Assembly: GCF_014205165.1 (NCBI RefSeq)
Contig: NZ_JACHMZ010000001.1
Location: 2,750,501 to 2,814,500, forward strand
Direction: 5' to 3'
Length of the DNA stretch: 64,000 nucleotides
Origin: Micromonospora carbonacea
Lineage (GTDB): Bacteria > Actinomycetota > Actinomycetes > Mycobacteriales > Micromonosporaceae
The notes under the pieces: generated by a model
Seen by the model: only the letters and a program-made list of their open reading frames with translations
What the model was told of the DNA's origin: nothing
Databases searched by the model: none
Part shown: one piece after another, positions 46,166 through 54,071 of the stretch
Position numbering within the stretch: position 1 is the first letter of the stretch
How the letters are laid out: every line of letters starts with the position of its first letter
Made by a program: the position numbers and the translations under genes

Positions 46166-46876
46166 TCAGCTCGTCTCGCCGGCCACGCTGAACGAGCGGA
46201 GCCGGTCGATCGCCAGCGCGGTGAAGCCCACGCTGATCAGCACGCTCATCACCGCCGCCACCGGCACCGAGACGTCGCCCAGCAGCAGCTCGGTGGGCGC
46301 GATCCGGTCGGCGAGGGCGATCACGTACTGCTGGATGGAGAGCACCCGGGTGCCGCTCACGACGCTGCCGAGCAGGCCCTCCCAGATCAGCACGTAGACC
46401 AGGCCGAGCAGCACCGGCCGGCGGGTGAGCAGGCTGAGCGCCAGGAACAGCGCGGAGTACGCCAGCGCGCCGACCGCGGAGGCGGCGGCGAGCGCCAGGC
46501 CGAGCCGGGCGGAGTCGGCCAGCAGGCCGGCGGCGAAGATCGGCACGGCGACGGTGATGCCGGTGACGGCGGTGGCCACCGCCAGCTTGGGCAGCACGAT
46601 CTGCCAGCGGGGCAGCGGTTTGGTCAGGATGTGCACGACCGTGCCGTCGTCGATCTCGGCGCCGAGCACACCGGTGCCGACGATCAGGGCGATGACCGGA
46701 AGGACCACGGCCAGGCCGAGGCCGACCAGCACCGGCGGGCCCCAGTCGCGCGGGGCGACCCCGAGCGACCGGGAGAGCACCGCCAGGAGGACCAGCACGA
46801 CGGGCAGCGGCAGCAGCAGGAGGAAGCGGCGACGCCCGAACAGCCCGCGCAGGGTGAGCCAGGAAACGGTAGACAT
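46166..46876 (-). CDS. ABC-2 type transporter permease
   Basis: 236 residues, six hydrophobic segments starting with FLLLLPLPVVLVLLAVLSRS. The cytoplasmic segment GVLGAEIDDGTVVHILTKPL PRWQIVLPKL is typical of ABC-2 permeases. Last gene of a four-gene operon (ATPase, permease, ATPase, permease) read right to left. The second ATPase gene ends 6 nt upstream. Substrate unknown. Confidence 0.88.
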   Translation of the reverse strand: MSTVSWLTLRGLFGRRRFLLLLPLPVVLVLLAVLSRSLGVAPRDWGPPVLVGLGLAVVLPVIALIVGTGVLGAEIDDGTVVHILTKPLPRWQIVLPKLAVATAVTGITVAVPIFAAGLLADSARLGLALAAASAVGALAYSALFLALSLLTRRPVLLGLVYVLIWEGLLGSVVSGTRVLSIQQYVIALADRIAPTELLLGDVSVPVAAVMSVLISVGFTALAIDRLRSFSVAGETS

Positions 46877-46881
46877 GGGGT

Positions 46882-47847
46882 TCAGGCCTCCACCAGGTAG
46901 GAGAAGACGCTCTCCAGGGACTCGTCCTCGGGCACCAGTTGGCGCACCCGGACGCCCTCCCGCAGGGCGATCTTCGGCAGCGCGCGGGTGAACGCGCCGT
47001 AGTCGCCGGCGCGCACCGTCAACCCGGCGCGGCCAAGCTCGACGCCCGCCACCGACGCCTCGGCCATCAGCGCCACGGCGAGCGCCCGGTCGTCGGTGGA
47101 GCGCACGGTGAACACGTGCGGCCGGTTGGTCATCAGCCGTCGGATGGTGCGGAAGTCACCGGAGGCGGCCAGCCGGCCGGCGACCATCACCTGGACCGTC
47201 CCGGAGACCTGCTCGACCTCCTCCAGGATGTGCGAGCTGAACAGGATGGTGCGGCCGGCGTAGCCGAGGCGGTGCAGCAGCTCCATCATGTGCAGCCGCT
47301 GCCGGGGGTCCATCCCGTTGAACGGCTCGTCGAGCAGCAGCACCTGCGGCTCGTGCACCAGCGCGGCGGCCACCCGGGCGCGCTGCCGCATGCCCTTGGA
47401 GTAGGTGCCGATCCGGCGGTCCTGCGCGCCCTCCAGCTCCACCAGGGCGATCGCCCGGCGGGCCGCGGCGGCCGGGTCCGCGAGCCGGTGCAGCTTCGCG
47501 CTGGCCAGCACGAACTCGTACGCGGTGAGGAAGGTGTGCACCGCCTCCCGCTCGCTGACCAGGCCGAGCCGGCGGTAGACCTCGGGGTTGCGCCAGGTGG
47601 GCCGCCCGCCGAGGGTCACCATCCCGCGCGACGGGGCCAGGAAGCCCGCCATCATGTGCAGCAGGGTCGTCTTGCCCGCGCCGTTGGGGCCGAGCAGCCC
47701 GGTGACCCCGGGGCCGAGGCGCATGCTGACGTCGTTGACGGCCACCACGTTGCCGTACCAGCGGGAGACGCCCGCGAGGTCGAGGTCGAGGGTGCCGGGG
47801 TCGGCCGTGGGTGCCGCCGCCGGCGGGGCGGCGCTGGTCGTGGTCAT
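46882..47847 (-). CDS. ABC transporter ATP-binding protein
   Basis: 321 residues. Walker A is GLLGPNGAGKTTLL, the signature is YSKGMRQRARVAAALVHEP, Walker B is VLLLDEPFNGMDP, and the H-loop is FSSHILEEVEQ. A C-terminal 90-residue domain (VFTVRSTDDRALAVALMAEA) is as in drug-exporter type ATPases. Start chosen at ATG 47847, which overlaps the preceding permease stop by 4 nt (ATGA). Powers the permease at 46166 or 47844. Confidence 0.93.
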   Translation of the reverse strand: MTTTSAAPPAAAPTADPGTLDLDLAGVSRWYGNVVAVNDVSMRLGPGVTGLLGPNGAGKTTLLHMMAGFLAPSRGMVTLGGRPTWRNPEVYRRLGLVSEREAVHTFLTAYEFVLASAKLHRLADPAAAARRAIALVELEGAQDRRIGTYSKGMRQRARVAAALVHEPQVLLLDEPFNGMDPRQRLHMMELLHRLGYAGRTILFSSHILEEVEQVSGTVQVMVAGRLAASGDFRTIRRLMTNRPHVFTVRSTDDRALAVALMAEASVAGVELGRAGLTVRAGDYGAFTRALPKIALREGVRVRQLVPEDESLESVFSYLVEA

Positions 47848-48725
47848 CGGGCGGCCACCTTCCGGTATCGACGCAGCAGCAGGGCGACGCAGCCGGCCAC
47901 GAGCAGCACGGCGACGACCGCGTAGACGGGGCCGAAGCCGCCGACCGGGACGCCCTGCTGGTCCTCGGTGACCAGCAGGTCGCCGAGCGCCCAGGAGCCC
48001 ACGCCGCCGACCAGCGTCGACGGCGAGGCGAGGAAGGCCAGCTCGTTGACCGTCCGGGAGGGCATGACCGACAGGGTGCCGACGATCGGCGTGGTCATCA
48101 GGAACACGGCCACGATCCCACCGGCCGCGAACGCCCGCTTGCCGGTGAGGGAGGCGACGAGCAGCCCGACCGAGGCGAAGACCGTCGCCCACAGCCCGGC
48201 GTAGAGCAGGCTCGGCAGCAGGTCGAGCAGCTCGTCGGCGACGCCGCCCATGCCGTCGCCGGTGCTGAAGGCCGCGCCGAGGAACATCACGAGCTGCGGC
48301 CCGCCGAGCAGCAGCCAGAGCGCGGTCGCCAGCGCCAGCAGCTTGGCCAGCGGGTAGTCCGCGCGCGGCAGCGGCCGGGAGAAGTAGAGCGGCAGCACCC
48401 CGCTGCGCAGGTCACGGGAGACCAGCTCGGGCGCGGCCACCGCGACGAAGAAGATGACCAGCCAGCTCATGTTGTCGGCGAACTGGGCGTACGTCATCAC
48501 CGCCTCGCCGATCTGGGCGCGGATGGCGGTGAGGGCGGCGGCGACCGCCGTGACGATGCCGACCACCAGCCACGGGAAGATCTTGGCCTTCGCGCTGCGC
48601 CCCAGCCCGAACGCCGTCCGCAGGCCGTGCAGGTAGAGCGCGCCGAAGACGGCCCGGCGGCCGAGCCGGGGGCCGGTGTACCGCTGGTAGCCGATGTCGT
48701 GGATGACGCCGGTCGGCTCAGGCAT
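47844..48725 (-). CDS. ABC-2 type transporter permease
   Basis: 293 residues. The N-terminal GVIHDIGYQRYTGPRLGRRA is a motif found in permeases of this exporter group, followed by six hydrophobic segments including IFPWLVVGIVTAVAAALTAI and MSWLVIFFVAVAAPELVSRD. LRSGVLPLYFSRPLPRADYP is the conserved cytoplasmic region. Overlaps the upstream ATPase gene by 8 nt and the downstream one by 4 nt. Confidence 0.9.
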   Translation of the reverse strand: MPEPTGVIHDIGYQRYTGPRLGRRAVFGALYLHGLRTAFGLGRSAKAKIFPWLVVGIVTAVAAALTAIRAQIGEAVMTYAQFADNMSWLVIFFVAVAAPELVSRDLRSGVLPLYFSRPLPRADYPLAKLLALATALWLLLGGPQLVMFLGAAFSTGDGMGGVADELLDLLPSLLYAGLWATVFASVGLLVASLTGKRAFAAGGIVAVFLMTTPIVGTLSVMPSRTVNELAFLASPSTLVGGVGSWALGDLLVTEDQQGVPVGGFGPVYAVVAVLLVAGCVALLLRRYRKVAAR

Positions 48726-49632
48726 GGCTGGGCTCCCTCGTGGCGAAGAGTTCGGCCACCCGGTGCCGGCGCTGGTCCAGCCGGTGCAGCGGCAGGTCCA
48801 GCTCGGCGACCGCGCCGAGGATCAGGTCGTAGGTGGCGTCGTCGACGAGCTCGACGAGCAGCAGCCGGCCGTCCCGGCGCACCGGCAGGCCGAGCGCGCC
48901 CAGCCGGGCGGCCAGCTCCTCGGTGCCCTCGCTGACCTCCACGGCGAGCACGTCGGTGGCGGAGGTCATGGCGGAGATGTGGTCGGCGCGCAGCAGCCGC
49001 CCGCCGTCGATGGCGACGAGGGTGTCGCAGATCCGCTCCACCTCGCCCAGCAGGTGCGAACAGACCAGCACGGAGATGCCGAACTCGGTGCCGATGCGGT
49101 GCACCAGCGTCAGCATCGCGTCCCGGCCGGCGGGGTCGAGGCCGTTGGTCGGCTCGTCGAGCAGCAGCAGGTCGGGGTCGTGCACGAGGGCCTGGGCCAG
49201 CTTCACCCGCTGCTTCATGCCCGTGGAGTAGCCGCCGACGGGCCGGTAGCGCTCCTCGTAGAGGCCGACGTGGCGCAGCGCCTCGGAGGCCCGCTCCCGG
49301 GCGACCGTACGCGGCAGGCCGCTGACCCGGCCCAGGTGGGTGACCAGTTCCGCGGCGGAGAGGTCGGGCGGCAGCGCGTCGTGTTCGGGCATGTAGCCGA
49401 CCCGGGCGCGGACCCGGGCGGAGTCCGTGGTCGGGTCGAGGCCGAGCACCCGGGCCCGGCCGCTGGTCGGGGTGAGGAGGCCGAGCAGGATCTTGATCAG
49501 GGTGGATTTGCCGGCGCCGTTCGCGCCGACCAGCCCGATGATCCCCGGTTCGACCGCGACGGTCAGGTCGGCCAATGCCGTGACCGCGCCCCCGTACGTC
49601 TTGGTCAGCGACTCGGTCGCGATGAGTGTCAC
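48718..49632 (-). CDS. ABC transporter ATP-binding protein
   Basis: 304 residues. Walker A GLVGANGAGKSTLIK, signature YSTGMKQRVKLAQALVHDP, Walker B LLLLDEPTNGLDP, and H-loop VCSHLLGEVERI. The start VTLIATESLTKTYGGAVTAL begins exactly at the conserved first strand. GTG 49632 lacks a strong ribosome binding site, so this first gene of the four-gene operon may be translated from a short leader. Two non-identical ATPases and two permeases suggest a heteromeric exporter or two related ones. Confidence 0.92.
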   Translation of the reverse strand: MTLIATESLTKTYGGAVTALADLTVAVEPGIIGLVGANGAGKSTLIKILLGLLTPTSGRARVLGLDPTTDSARVRARVGYMPEHDALPPDLSAAELVTHLGRVSGLPRTVARERASEALRHVGLYEERYRPVGGYSTGMKQRVKLAQALVHDPDLLLLDEPTNGLDPAGRDAMLTLVHRIGTEFGISVLVCSHLLGEVERICDTLVAIDGGRLLRADHISAMTSATDVLAVEVSEGTEELAARLGALGLPVRRDGRLLLVELVDDATYDLILGAVAELDLPLHRLDQRRHRVAELFATREPSHA

Positions 49633-50132
49633 GCCGTACAGCGTAGGGACCGGGGGTCGCCTGTGGCCGGCGCACCACCCCGGGCGGATCCCTGAACTTC
49701 CCGGCCGGCTCCCCCTAGGGTCCCGCAGCCACGCCGGCCGGCCCGGGGCCCCGCCGGGCGGGAAAGTCACCCGGACCGGGTGAGCCGGCCTCATCCCCGC
49801 CGGGCGCAGCATGGCCGTGTGCGTCTCCGGGTTCCGTGGCCGCCGCGGCGGGTTCGGCCGCGTCGGCGCTCGGCGGGAGACGGCCGCGACAGCGCAGGCA
49901 GCAGGCGGGCGAAAGGTGGGGAGCATGACGGTTCGGGACACGACGGTCCGGCGGCGCGGCGGCGTGCTGCACGTGGTCGGGTCACCCGGTGGCCCACGCC
50001 CCGGTCGGGCGTGGCCGGGCCGCCGGGGCCTCACCGCGCAGCGGCACGGCCCGGCCGGTCCGCCGCGCCGCGACGACGACCGCCGGTGACGGGCACCGGC
50101 ACCGGACACGACAGACCTACGGGGGTGGGCAG
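49633..50132. other. 500-bp region with little coding evidence
   Basis: Separates the divergent ABC operon from the DUF2267 gene. It holds one possible small ORF (49925-50089). I see no tRNA, no clear operator and no convincing promoter boxes. A GGGTT-N16-GGGTTC sequence near 49829-49855 is a weak SigF-type candidate. Confidence 0.4.
49925..50089 (+). CDS. Possible small basic protein, 54 aa
   Basis: MTVRDTTVRRRGGVLHVVGS begins a short basic frame preceded by AAAGGTGGGGAG. The rest is Arg/Pro/Gly-rich without recognisable structure, so it may be non-coding. Ends 43 nt before the DUF2267 gene. Confidence 0.3.
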   Translation: MTVRDTTVRRRGGVLHVVGSPGGPRPGRAWPGRRGLTAQRHGPAGPPRRDDDRR

Positions 50133-50561
50133 ATGGCTGAGCAGCTGATCTCGGCGTTCGAGAGCTCGCTGGACAAGACCAACCTGATCCTGAAGGACAT
50201 CGAGGCCGCGTACGGCTGGCCCAAGGAGCAGCGCAACCAGTCGTACGCGGCCCTGCGCACGGTGCTGCACCTGCTGCGCGACCGGATGCCGGTGCAGGAG
50301 AGCGTGGAGTTCGCCGCGCAGTTGCCGGTGCTGCTGCGGGGCATCTACTTCGACGGCTGGCAGCCGTCGGACGTGCCGATCAAGCTGAACCGCGACGACT
50401 TCCTCTACGAGGTCCGCCAGGGCTTCCCGTACGACGTCGAGGGCGGCCCGGAGCGCGTGGTCCAGGTGGTGCTGGACACCCTGCGCCGGCACGTCACCCA
50501 GGGGGAGTGGGAGGACGTCCGCTCCACCATGCCCGGGGACCTGGCCCAGCTCGTTCCCTGA
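50133..50561 (+). CDS. DUF2267 protein
   Basis: 142 residues, helical. The family signature is present: WPKEQRNQSYAALRTVLHLL, RDRMPVQESVEFAAQLPVLL, RGIYFDGWQPS and a second similar half (GGPERVVQVVLDTLRRHVTQ). DUF2267 proteins are widespread in actinobacteria and associated with stress responses, but the mechanism is unknown. GGGGGTGGGC precedes the ATG. A bidirectional terminator follows. Confidence 0.88.
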   Translation: MAEQLISAFESSLDKTNLILKDIEAAYGWPKEQRNQSYAALRTVLHLLRDRMPVQESVEFAAQLPVLLRGIYFDGWQPSDVPIKLNRDDFLYEVRQGFPYDVEGGPERVVQVVLDTLRRHVTQGEWEDVRSTMPGDLAQLVP

Positions 50562-50581
50562 CGGGTCCCGACCGTCGGCCG

Positions 50582-50623
50582 GCCGCTCCCGACAGCGGCC
50601 GGCCGGCCGCTGTCGGGAGCGGC
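50582..50623. terminator. Bidirectional hairpin terminator
   Basis: Perfect 19-bp stem: GCCGCTCCCGACAGCGGCC (50582-50600) and its complement at 50605-50623, 4-nt loop, between the convergent DUF2267 and MFS genes. Confidence 0.9.
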
Positions 50624-50625
50624 GG

Positions 50626-51906
50626 TCACGCCCGCGCCGGGCGGTCGGGCCGGCCGACGGGCGGTCGGGTCGGCGGGCGGTCGTCGACGGTGAGGCCGTG
50701 CAGCACCGCCACGGCGGCGAGCGGGAACAGGGCGGCGACGGCGAACCCCGGCCCGAAGCCCAGCCCCGCCACCGCCAGCCCGAACAGCGGCGGGGTGGCC
50801 GTGGCGGCCACGTTCTGCAGCACGGTCTGTGCGCTGGTGGCCCGGCCCGCCCAGCTCGCGGGGGCCACGTCCGCGACGGCCGCGTACGCCACGCCGTGCC
50901 AGCTGACCGTGGCGACGAGGGCGACCAGCAGCAGCGGGGCCGCCGGCGGGGCGTGCAGCGCCTCGGCCACGGCGAGGGCCCCGAGGGCGGCGGCGGTGCC
51001 GGCGGCGATGATCCGCAGCGGCCGTAGCCGCTGGCTGGACCGGTCGGACCAGCGGCCGGCGAGCACCCGCGTCGCCGCCGCCACGAGCTGCGCCCCCGCG
51101 ATCAACGGCCCGGCGGTGCGCACCGGCCAGCCGCGTTCGGTGACGAGGTAGTCCAGGGCGTACGCGCCGACGACGAACTGCGCCACGACCAGCAGGGCAC
51201 TCGCCCCGTGCACCCGCCACAGCGTCGGTGACCGGTACGGCGACGGCACCCGCGCCCCGCCCGTGCCGGTTCCGCCCGAGCCCGCACCGCCCGAGCCCGC
51301 ACCGCCCGTGCCGGCGGCGGCCGGGGCCACGCCGGTGCCGGGCCGTGGCCCGTCGACCAGCAGCAGGGCGGCCACGATCCCGGTCAGCGCGCAGACCGCG
51401 GCGGCGGCCAGCAGCGCCAGCCGGGGGCCGCCGCCGGAGTCGGCCAGGACCGGCAGTGCCGCCGAGGCCGCCGCCACGCCCAGCGGCTGCGACGTCTGCC
51501 GGATGCCCATCGCCAGGCCCCGCTCGCCGGGCGCGAACCAGCCGGTCACCACCCGGCCGCTGGCGGCGTACACGGCGGAGCCGGCCGCCCCGGCGAGGGT
51601 CAGCAGCACGAACAGGGCCGGCCCGGCGGCGTGGGCGGCGGCGGCCAGGAACGCGGCCCCGCCGGTCAGGCCGAGGCCGATGACGAGGCGCTCGCCCCGC
51701 CGGTCGGCGACGACGCCCCAGCCGATGAGGGCGAGCACCATGCCGAGGCTGGGGCAGGCCACCAGCAGCCCCAGCTCCCACAGCGGCAGGCCGGTGGCGC
51801 GGCGTAGCGCGGGCAGCAGGAACGGCAGCCCGTAGAGGTAGAGGGTGCCTGCGGTCTGCGCGGCGGTGCCGATGCCGAGCATGACCCAGCGGCGGGAGTC
51901 GGCCAT
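50626..51906 (-). CDS. MFS transporter
   Basis: 426 residues with twelve predicted membrane segments. The MFS motif A is seen as GWGVVADRRGERLVIG between TM2 and TM3, and RVLAGRWSDRSSQRLRPL is the equivalent in the second half. The central cytoplasmic loop contains a Gly-rich stretch (GTGGAGSGGAGSGGTGTGG), apparently repeat-expanded. The start MADSRRWVMLGIGTAAQTAG is near an interrupted palindrome in the promoter region. The substrate is unknown; small-molecule import is as likely as efflux. Confidence 0.88.
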   Translation of the reverse strand: MADSRRWVMLGIGTAAQTAGTLYLYGLPFLLPALRRATGLPLWELGLLVACPSLGMVLALIGWGVVADRRGERLVIGLGLTGGAAFLAAAAHAAGPALFVLLTLAGAAGSAVYAASGRVVTGWFAPGERGLAMGIRQTSQPLGVAAASAALPVLADSGGGPRLALLAAAAVCALTGIVAALLLVDGPRPGTGVAPAAAGTGGAGSGGAGSGGTGTGGARVPSPYRSPTLWRVHGASALLVVAQFVVGAYALDYLVTERGWPVRTAGPLIAGAQLVAAATRVLAGRWSDRSSQRLRPLRIIAAGTAAALGALAVAEALHAPPAAPLLLVALVATVSWHGVAYAAVADVAPASWAGRATSAQTVLQNVAATATPPLFGLAVAGLGFGPGFAVAALFPLAAVAVLHGLTVDDRPPTRPPVGRPDRPARA

Positions 51907-51926
51907 GGGGCGAGGCTAGCCGCCGT

Positions 51927-51962
51927 CCCGAAATAAGAGACGATTATCCCGCTATTCGGGAG
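51927..51962. promoter_or_regulatory. Interrupted palindrome upstream of the MFS gene
   Basis: CCCGAAATA (51927-51935) pairs with TATTCGGG (51953-51960) across an AT-rich spacer containing GACGATTATCCC. It lies 21-54 bp before the MFS start and could be an operator or part of its promoter. Confidence 0.45.
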
Positions 51963-52020
51963 ATGGGTGCGGTGGCGCGGCGTTCCGGCCGCCGGGGCCC
52001 GGATGCGGCGCACCGTCCGG

Positions 52021-52065
52021 TTGACGATGGGTGTCGATGCTGACAGGATATCGGGAGCGCTCCCA
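52021..52065 (+). promoter_or_regulatory. Promoter and CebR-like operator of the xylanase gene
   Basis: TTGACG (52021-52026), a 17-nt spacer and CAGGAT (52044-52049) form a housekeeping-type promoter. Immediately downstream is CGGGAGCGCTCCCA (52052-52065), which differs by one base from the known Streptomyces CebR box TGGGAGCGCTCCCA. A LacI-family repressor bound here would block initiation and be released by cello- or xylo-oligosaccharides. Confidence 0.8.
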
Positions 52066-52115
52066 TCGTCTCGTCGTCGCCGTGGCTGGCGACCCGTACG
52101 AAGGACAGGGAACGC

Positions 52116-53600
52116 ATGCGCATCCACCACATCGGCCGGCGCGGCCGGTCCGGCCTGCTGGCCGGTCTGCTCGCCGCCGCCAGCGCGCTCGCCATGGGCG
52201 TCGCTATCGCCCAGCCCGGCACCGCCGAGGCCGCCGCCAGCCTGAGGAGCCTCGCCGACGCCAAGGGCCGCGACATCGGCTTCGCCCTGGACCCCAACCG
52301 GCTCTCCGAGGGCCCGTACAAGCAGATCGCCGACGCCGAGTTCAACCTCGTCGTCGCCGAGAACGCGATGAAGTGGTCCGTCACCGAGCCGAACCGCAAC
52401 CAGTTCTCCTTCGGCCAGGGCGACGCGGTCGTCAACTACGCCGTGGGCAGCAACAAGAAGGTGTACGGCCACACCCTCGTCTGGCACAACCAGATGCCCG
52501 GCTGGACGTCGAACCTCTCCGGGTCCGACCTGCTCGCCGCGATGAAGAACCACATCGCCGGGGTGGCCGGCCACTACAAGGGCAAGGTGTTCGCCTGGGA
52601 CGTGGTCAACGAGGCGTTCGCCGACGGCGGCTCCGGCGGACGCCGCGACAGCATCCTCCAGCAGCGCATCGGCAACAGCTGGATCGAGGAGGCGTTCCGC
52701 GCCGCCCGCGCCGCCGACCCGGGCGCGAAGCTGTGCATCAACGACTACAGCACCGACGGCATCAACGCCAAGAGCACCGCCATCTACAACCTGGTCCGGG
52801 ACTTCAAGTCCCGGGGCGTGCCGATCGACTGCGTCGGCTTCCAGGCGCACCTGATCGTCGGCCAGGTCCCCGGCGACATGCAGGCCAACCTCCAGCGCTT
52901 CACCGACCTCGGCGTCGACGTGCGGGTCACCGAGCTGGACATCCGGATGTCCACCCCGGCGAACTCGTCGAAGCTGGCCACGCAGGCCGCCGACTACAAG
53001 AAGGTCTTCAACATCTGCCTCGCCGTGGCCCGGTGCCAGGGCGTCACCGTGTGGGGCATCACCGACAAGTACTCCTGGATCCCGGGGACCTTCCCCGGTG
53101 AGGGCGCCGCGCTGATCTGGGACGACAACTACGCCCCGAAGCCCGCGTACCAGGCGGTCGCCGAGGCCCTCGGCAGCGGCACCAACCCCACCACTCCGGC
53201 CCCGACCACGCCGGTGCCGACCACCCCCGTGCCCACCACGCCGGAGCCCACGACGCCCGCCCCGACCACGCCGGCCCCGAACGGCAGCTGCACGGTGACC
53301 TACGTGCCGAACTCCTGGGGCAACGGCTTCACCGCCGAGATCCGGATCCGCAACGACGGCCCCGACGCCGTCACCGCCTGGAGCTTCGGCTTCTACTTCA
53401 CCGCCGGCCAACAGGTCACCAACGCCTGGAACGCCACCGTCAGCCAGTCCGACACCCAGGTGCTCGCCCGCAACGCCAGCTACAACGGCGCGGTGCCCGT
53501 CGGCGGCACGGTGAGCTTCGGCTTCCAGGGCACCCACACCGGGTCCAACCCGTCGCCCACCAGCTTCACGTTCAACGGCAGGGTCTGCGCCAACGGCTGA
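52116..53600 (+). CDS. Secreted GH10 endo-beta-1,4-xylanase with CBM2
   Basis: 494 residues. A signal peptide with twin arginines ([20 protein letters not shown]) and an Ala-rich end near AEAAA is followed by a GH10 catalytic barrel. Glu166 in WDVVNEAF is the acid/base and Glu273 in RVTELDIRM the nucleophile; [15 protein letters not shown] is also characteristic. A Thr-Pro linker ([18 protein letters not shown]) leads to a C-terminal CBM2 ([32 protein letters not shown]) that binds cellulose or xylan. Depolymerises plant xylan outside the cell. Controlled by the adjacent CebR-like operator. Confidence 0.96.
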   Translation: MRIHHIGRRGRSGLLAGLLAAASALAMGVAIAQPGTAEAAASLRSLADAKGRDIGFALDPNRLSEGPYKQIADAEFNLVVAENAMKWSVTEPNRNQFSFGQGDAVVNYAVGSNKKVYGHTLVWHNQMPGWTSNLSGSDLLAAMKNHIAGVAGHYKGKVFAWDVVNEAFADGGSGGRRDSILQQRIGNSWIEEAFRAARAADPGAKLCINDYSTDGINAKSTAIYNLVRDFKSRGVPIDCVGFQAHLIVGQVPGDMQANLQRFTDLGVDVRVTELDIRMSTPANSSKLATQAADYKKVFNICLAVARCQGVTVWGITDKYSWIPGTFPGEGAALIWDDNYAPKPAYQAVAEALGSGTNPTTPAPTTPVPTTPVPTTPEPTTPAPTTPAPNGSCTVTYVPNSWGNGFTAEIRIRNDGPDAVTAWSFGFYFTAGQQVTNAWNATVSQSDTQVLARNASYNGAVPVGGTVSFGFQGTHTGSNPSPTSFTFNGRVCANG

Positions 53601-53667
53601 CCGCCCGCGTCCCGCCGGCACACCGGGCGAAACCGGGCGTGCCGGCGGGACGCGCCGTCTACGGTGT

Positions 53668-53694
53668 GGTTAGAGAAGATCGCGCCGGGGGTAC
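53668..53694 (+). promoter_or_regulatory. SigB/SigF-type promoter before the repeat peptide gene
   Basis: GGTTA (53668-53672), 16-nt spacer, GGGTAC (53689-53694), 62 nt before the ATG. Confidence 0.6.
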
Positions 53695-53756
53695 CACCCG
53701 TCGCACGACGAACCCCCGCCGCGCGGCGGGGCGGGAACTTGGCGAGGGAGCACCGC

Positions 53757-54062
53757 ATGGCACTCAACGACGACGACATCCAGACGACCAGCGGCGGTGG
53801 CCTGGAGGGCCCGGCCGACGGCGGCGCGACCCCCGGTCAGCAGGACGGCGGGGCCGACGGTGGCGCGGAGGGCCCGGCCGACGGCGGTGCCACCCCGGGC
53901 CAGCAGGACGGCGGGGCCGACGGCGGTGCCGAGGGTCCGGCCGACGGCGGCGCGACCCCCGGTCAGCAGGACGGCGGGGCCGACGGTGGCGCCGAGGGTC
54001 CGGCCGACGGCGGTGCCACCCCGGGCCAGCAGGACGGCGGCGCCGACGGCAGCGCCGTCTGA
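53757..54062 (+). CDS. Asp/Gly-rich repeat peptide (candidate multi-core peptide substrate)
   Basis: 101 residues. A 16-residue leader MALNDDDIQTTSGGGL is followed by four copies of a 21-residue repeat (residues 17-37, 38-58, 59-79, 80-100) that read EGPADGGATPGQQDGGADGG plus Ala. There is no Cys, Lys, Arg, His or aromatic residue. At DNA level copies 1 and 3 share one set of silent choices and copies 2 and 4 another, so a 126-bp pair was duplicated while the protein was conserved. GGGAG lies 7 nt before the ATG. The JmjC oxygenase gene starts 9 nt downstream. No signal peptide is seen. A modified-peptide precursor role is inference. Confidence 0.8.
   Translation: MALNDDDIQTTSGGGLEGPADGGATPGQQDGGADGGAEGPADGGATPGQQDGGADGGAEGPADGGATPGQQDGGADGGAEGPADGGATPGQQDGGADGSAV
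53805..54056. repeat. 63-bp tandem repeat, four copies in an A-B-A-B order
   Basis: Copies start at 53805, 53868, 53931 and 53994. Copies 1 and 3 contain GCGACCCCCGGTCAGCAGG, while 2 and 4 contain GCCACCCCGGGCCAGCAGG. Confidence 0.9.
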
Positions 54063-54071
54063 CGCCTCGCG

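Noticed and set aside
53757..54062. Repeat peptide as an ordinary structural low-complexity protein
   Set aside because: Not excluded, but the precise repeat length, silent divergence and adjacency to an oxygenase make a substrate role the better hypothesis.
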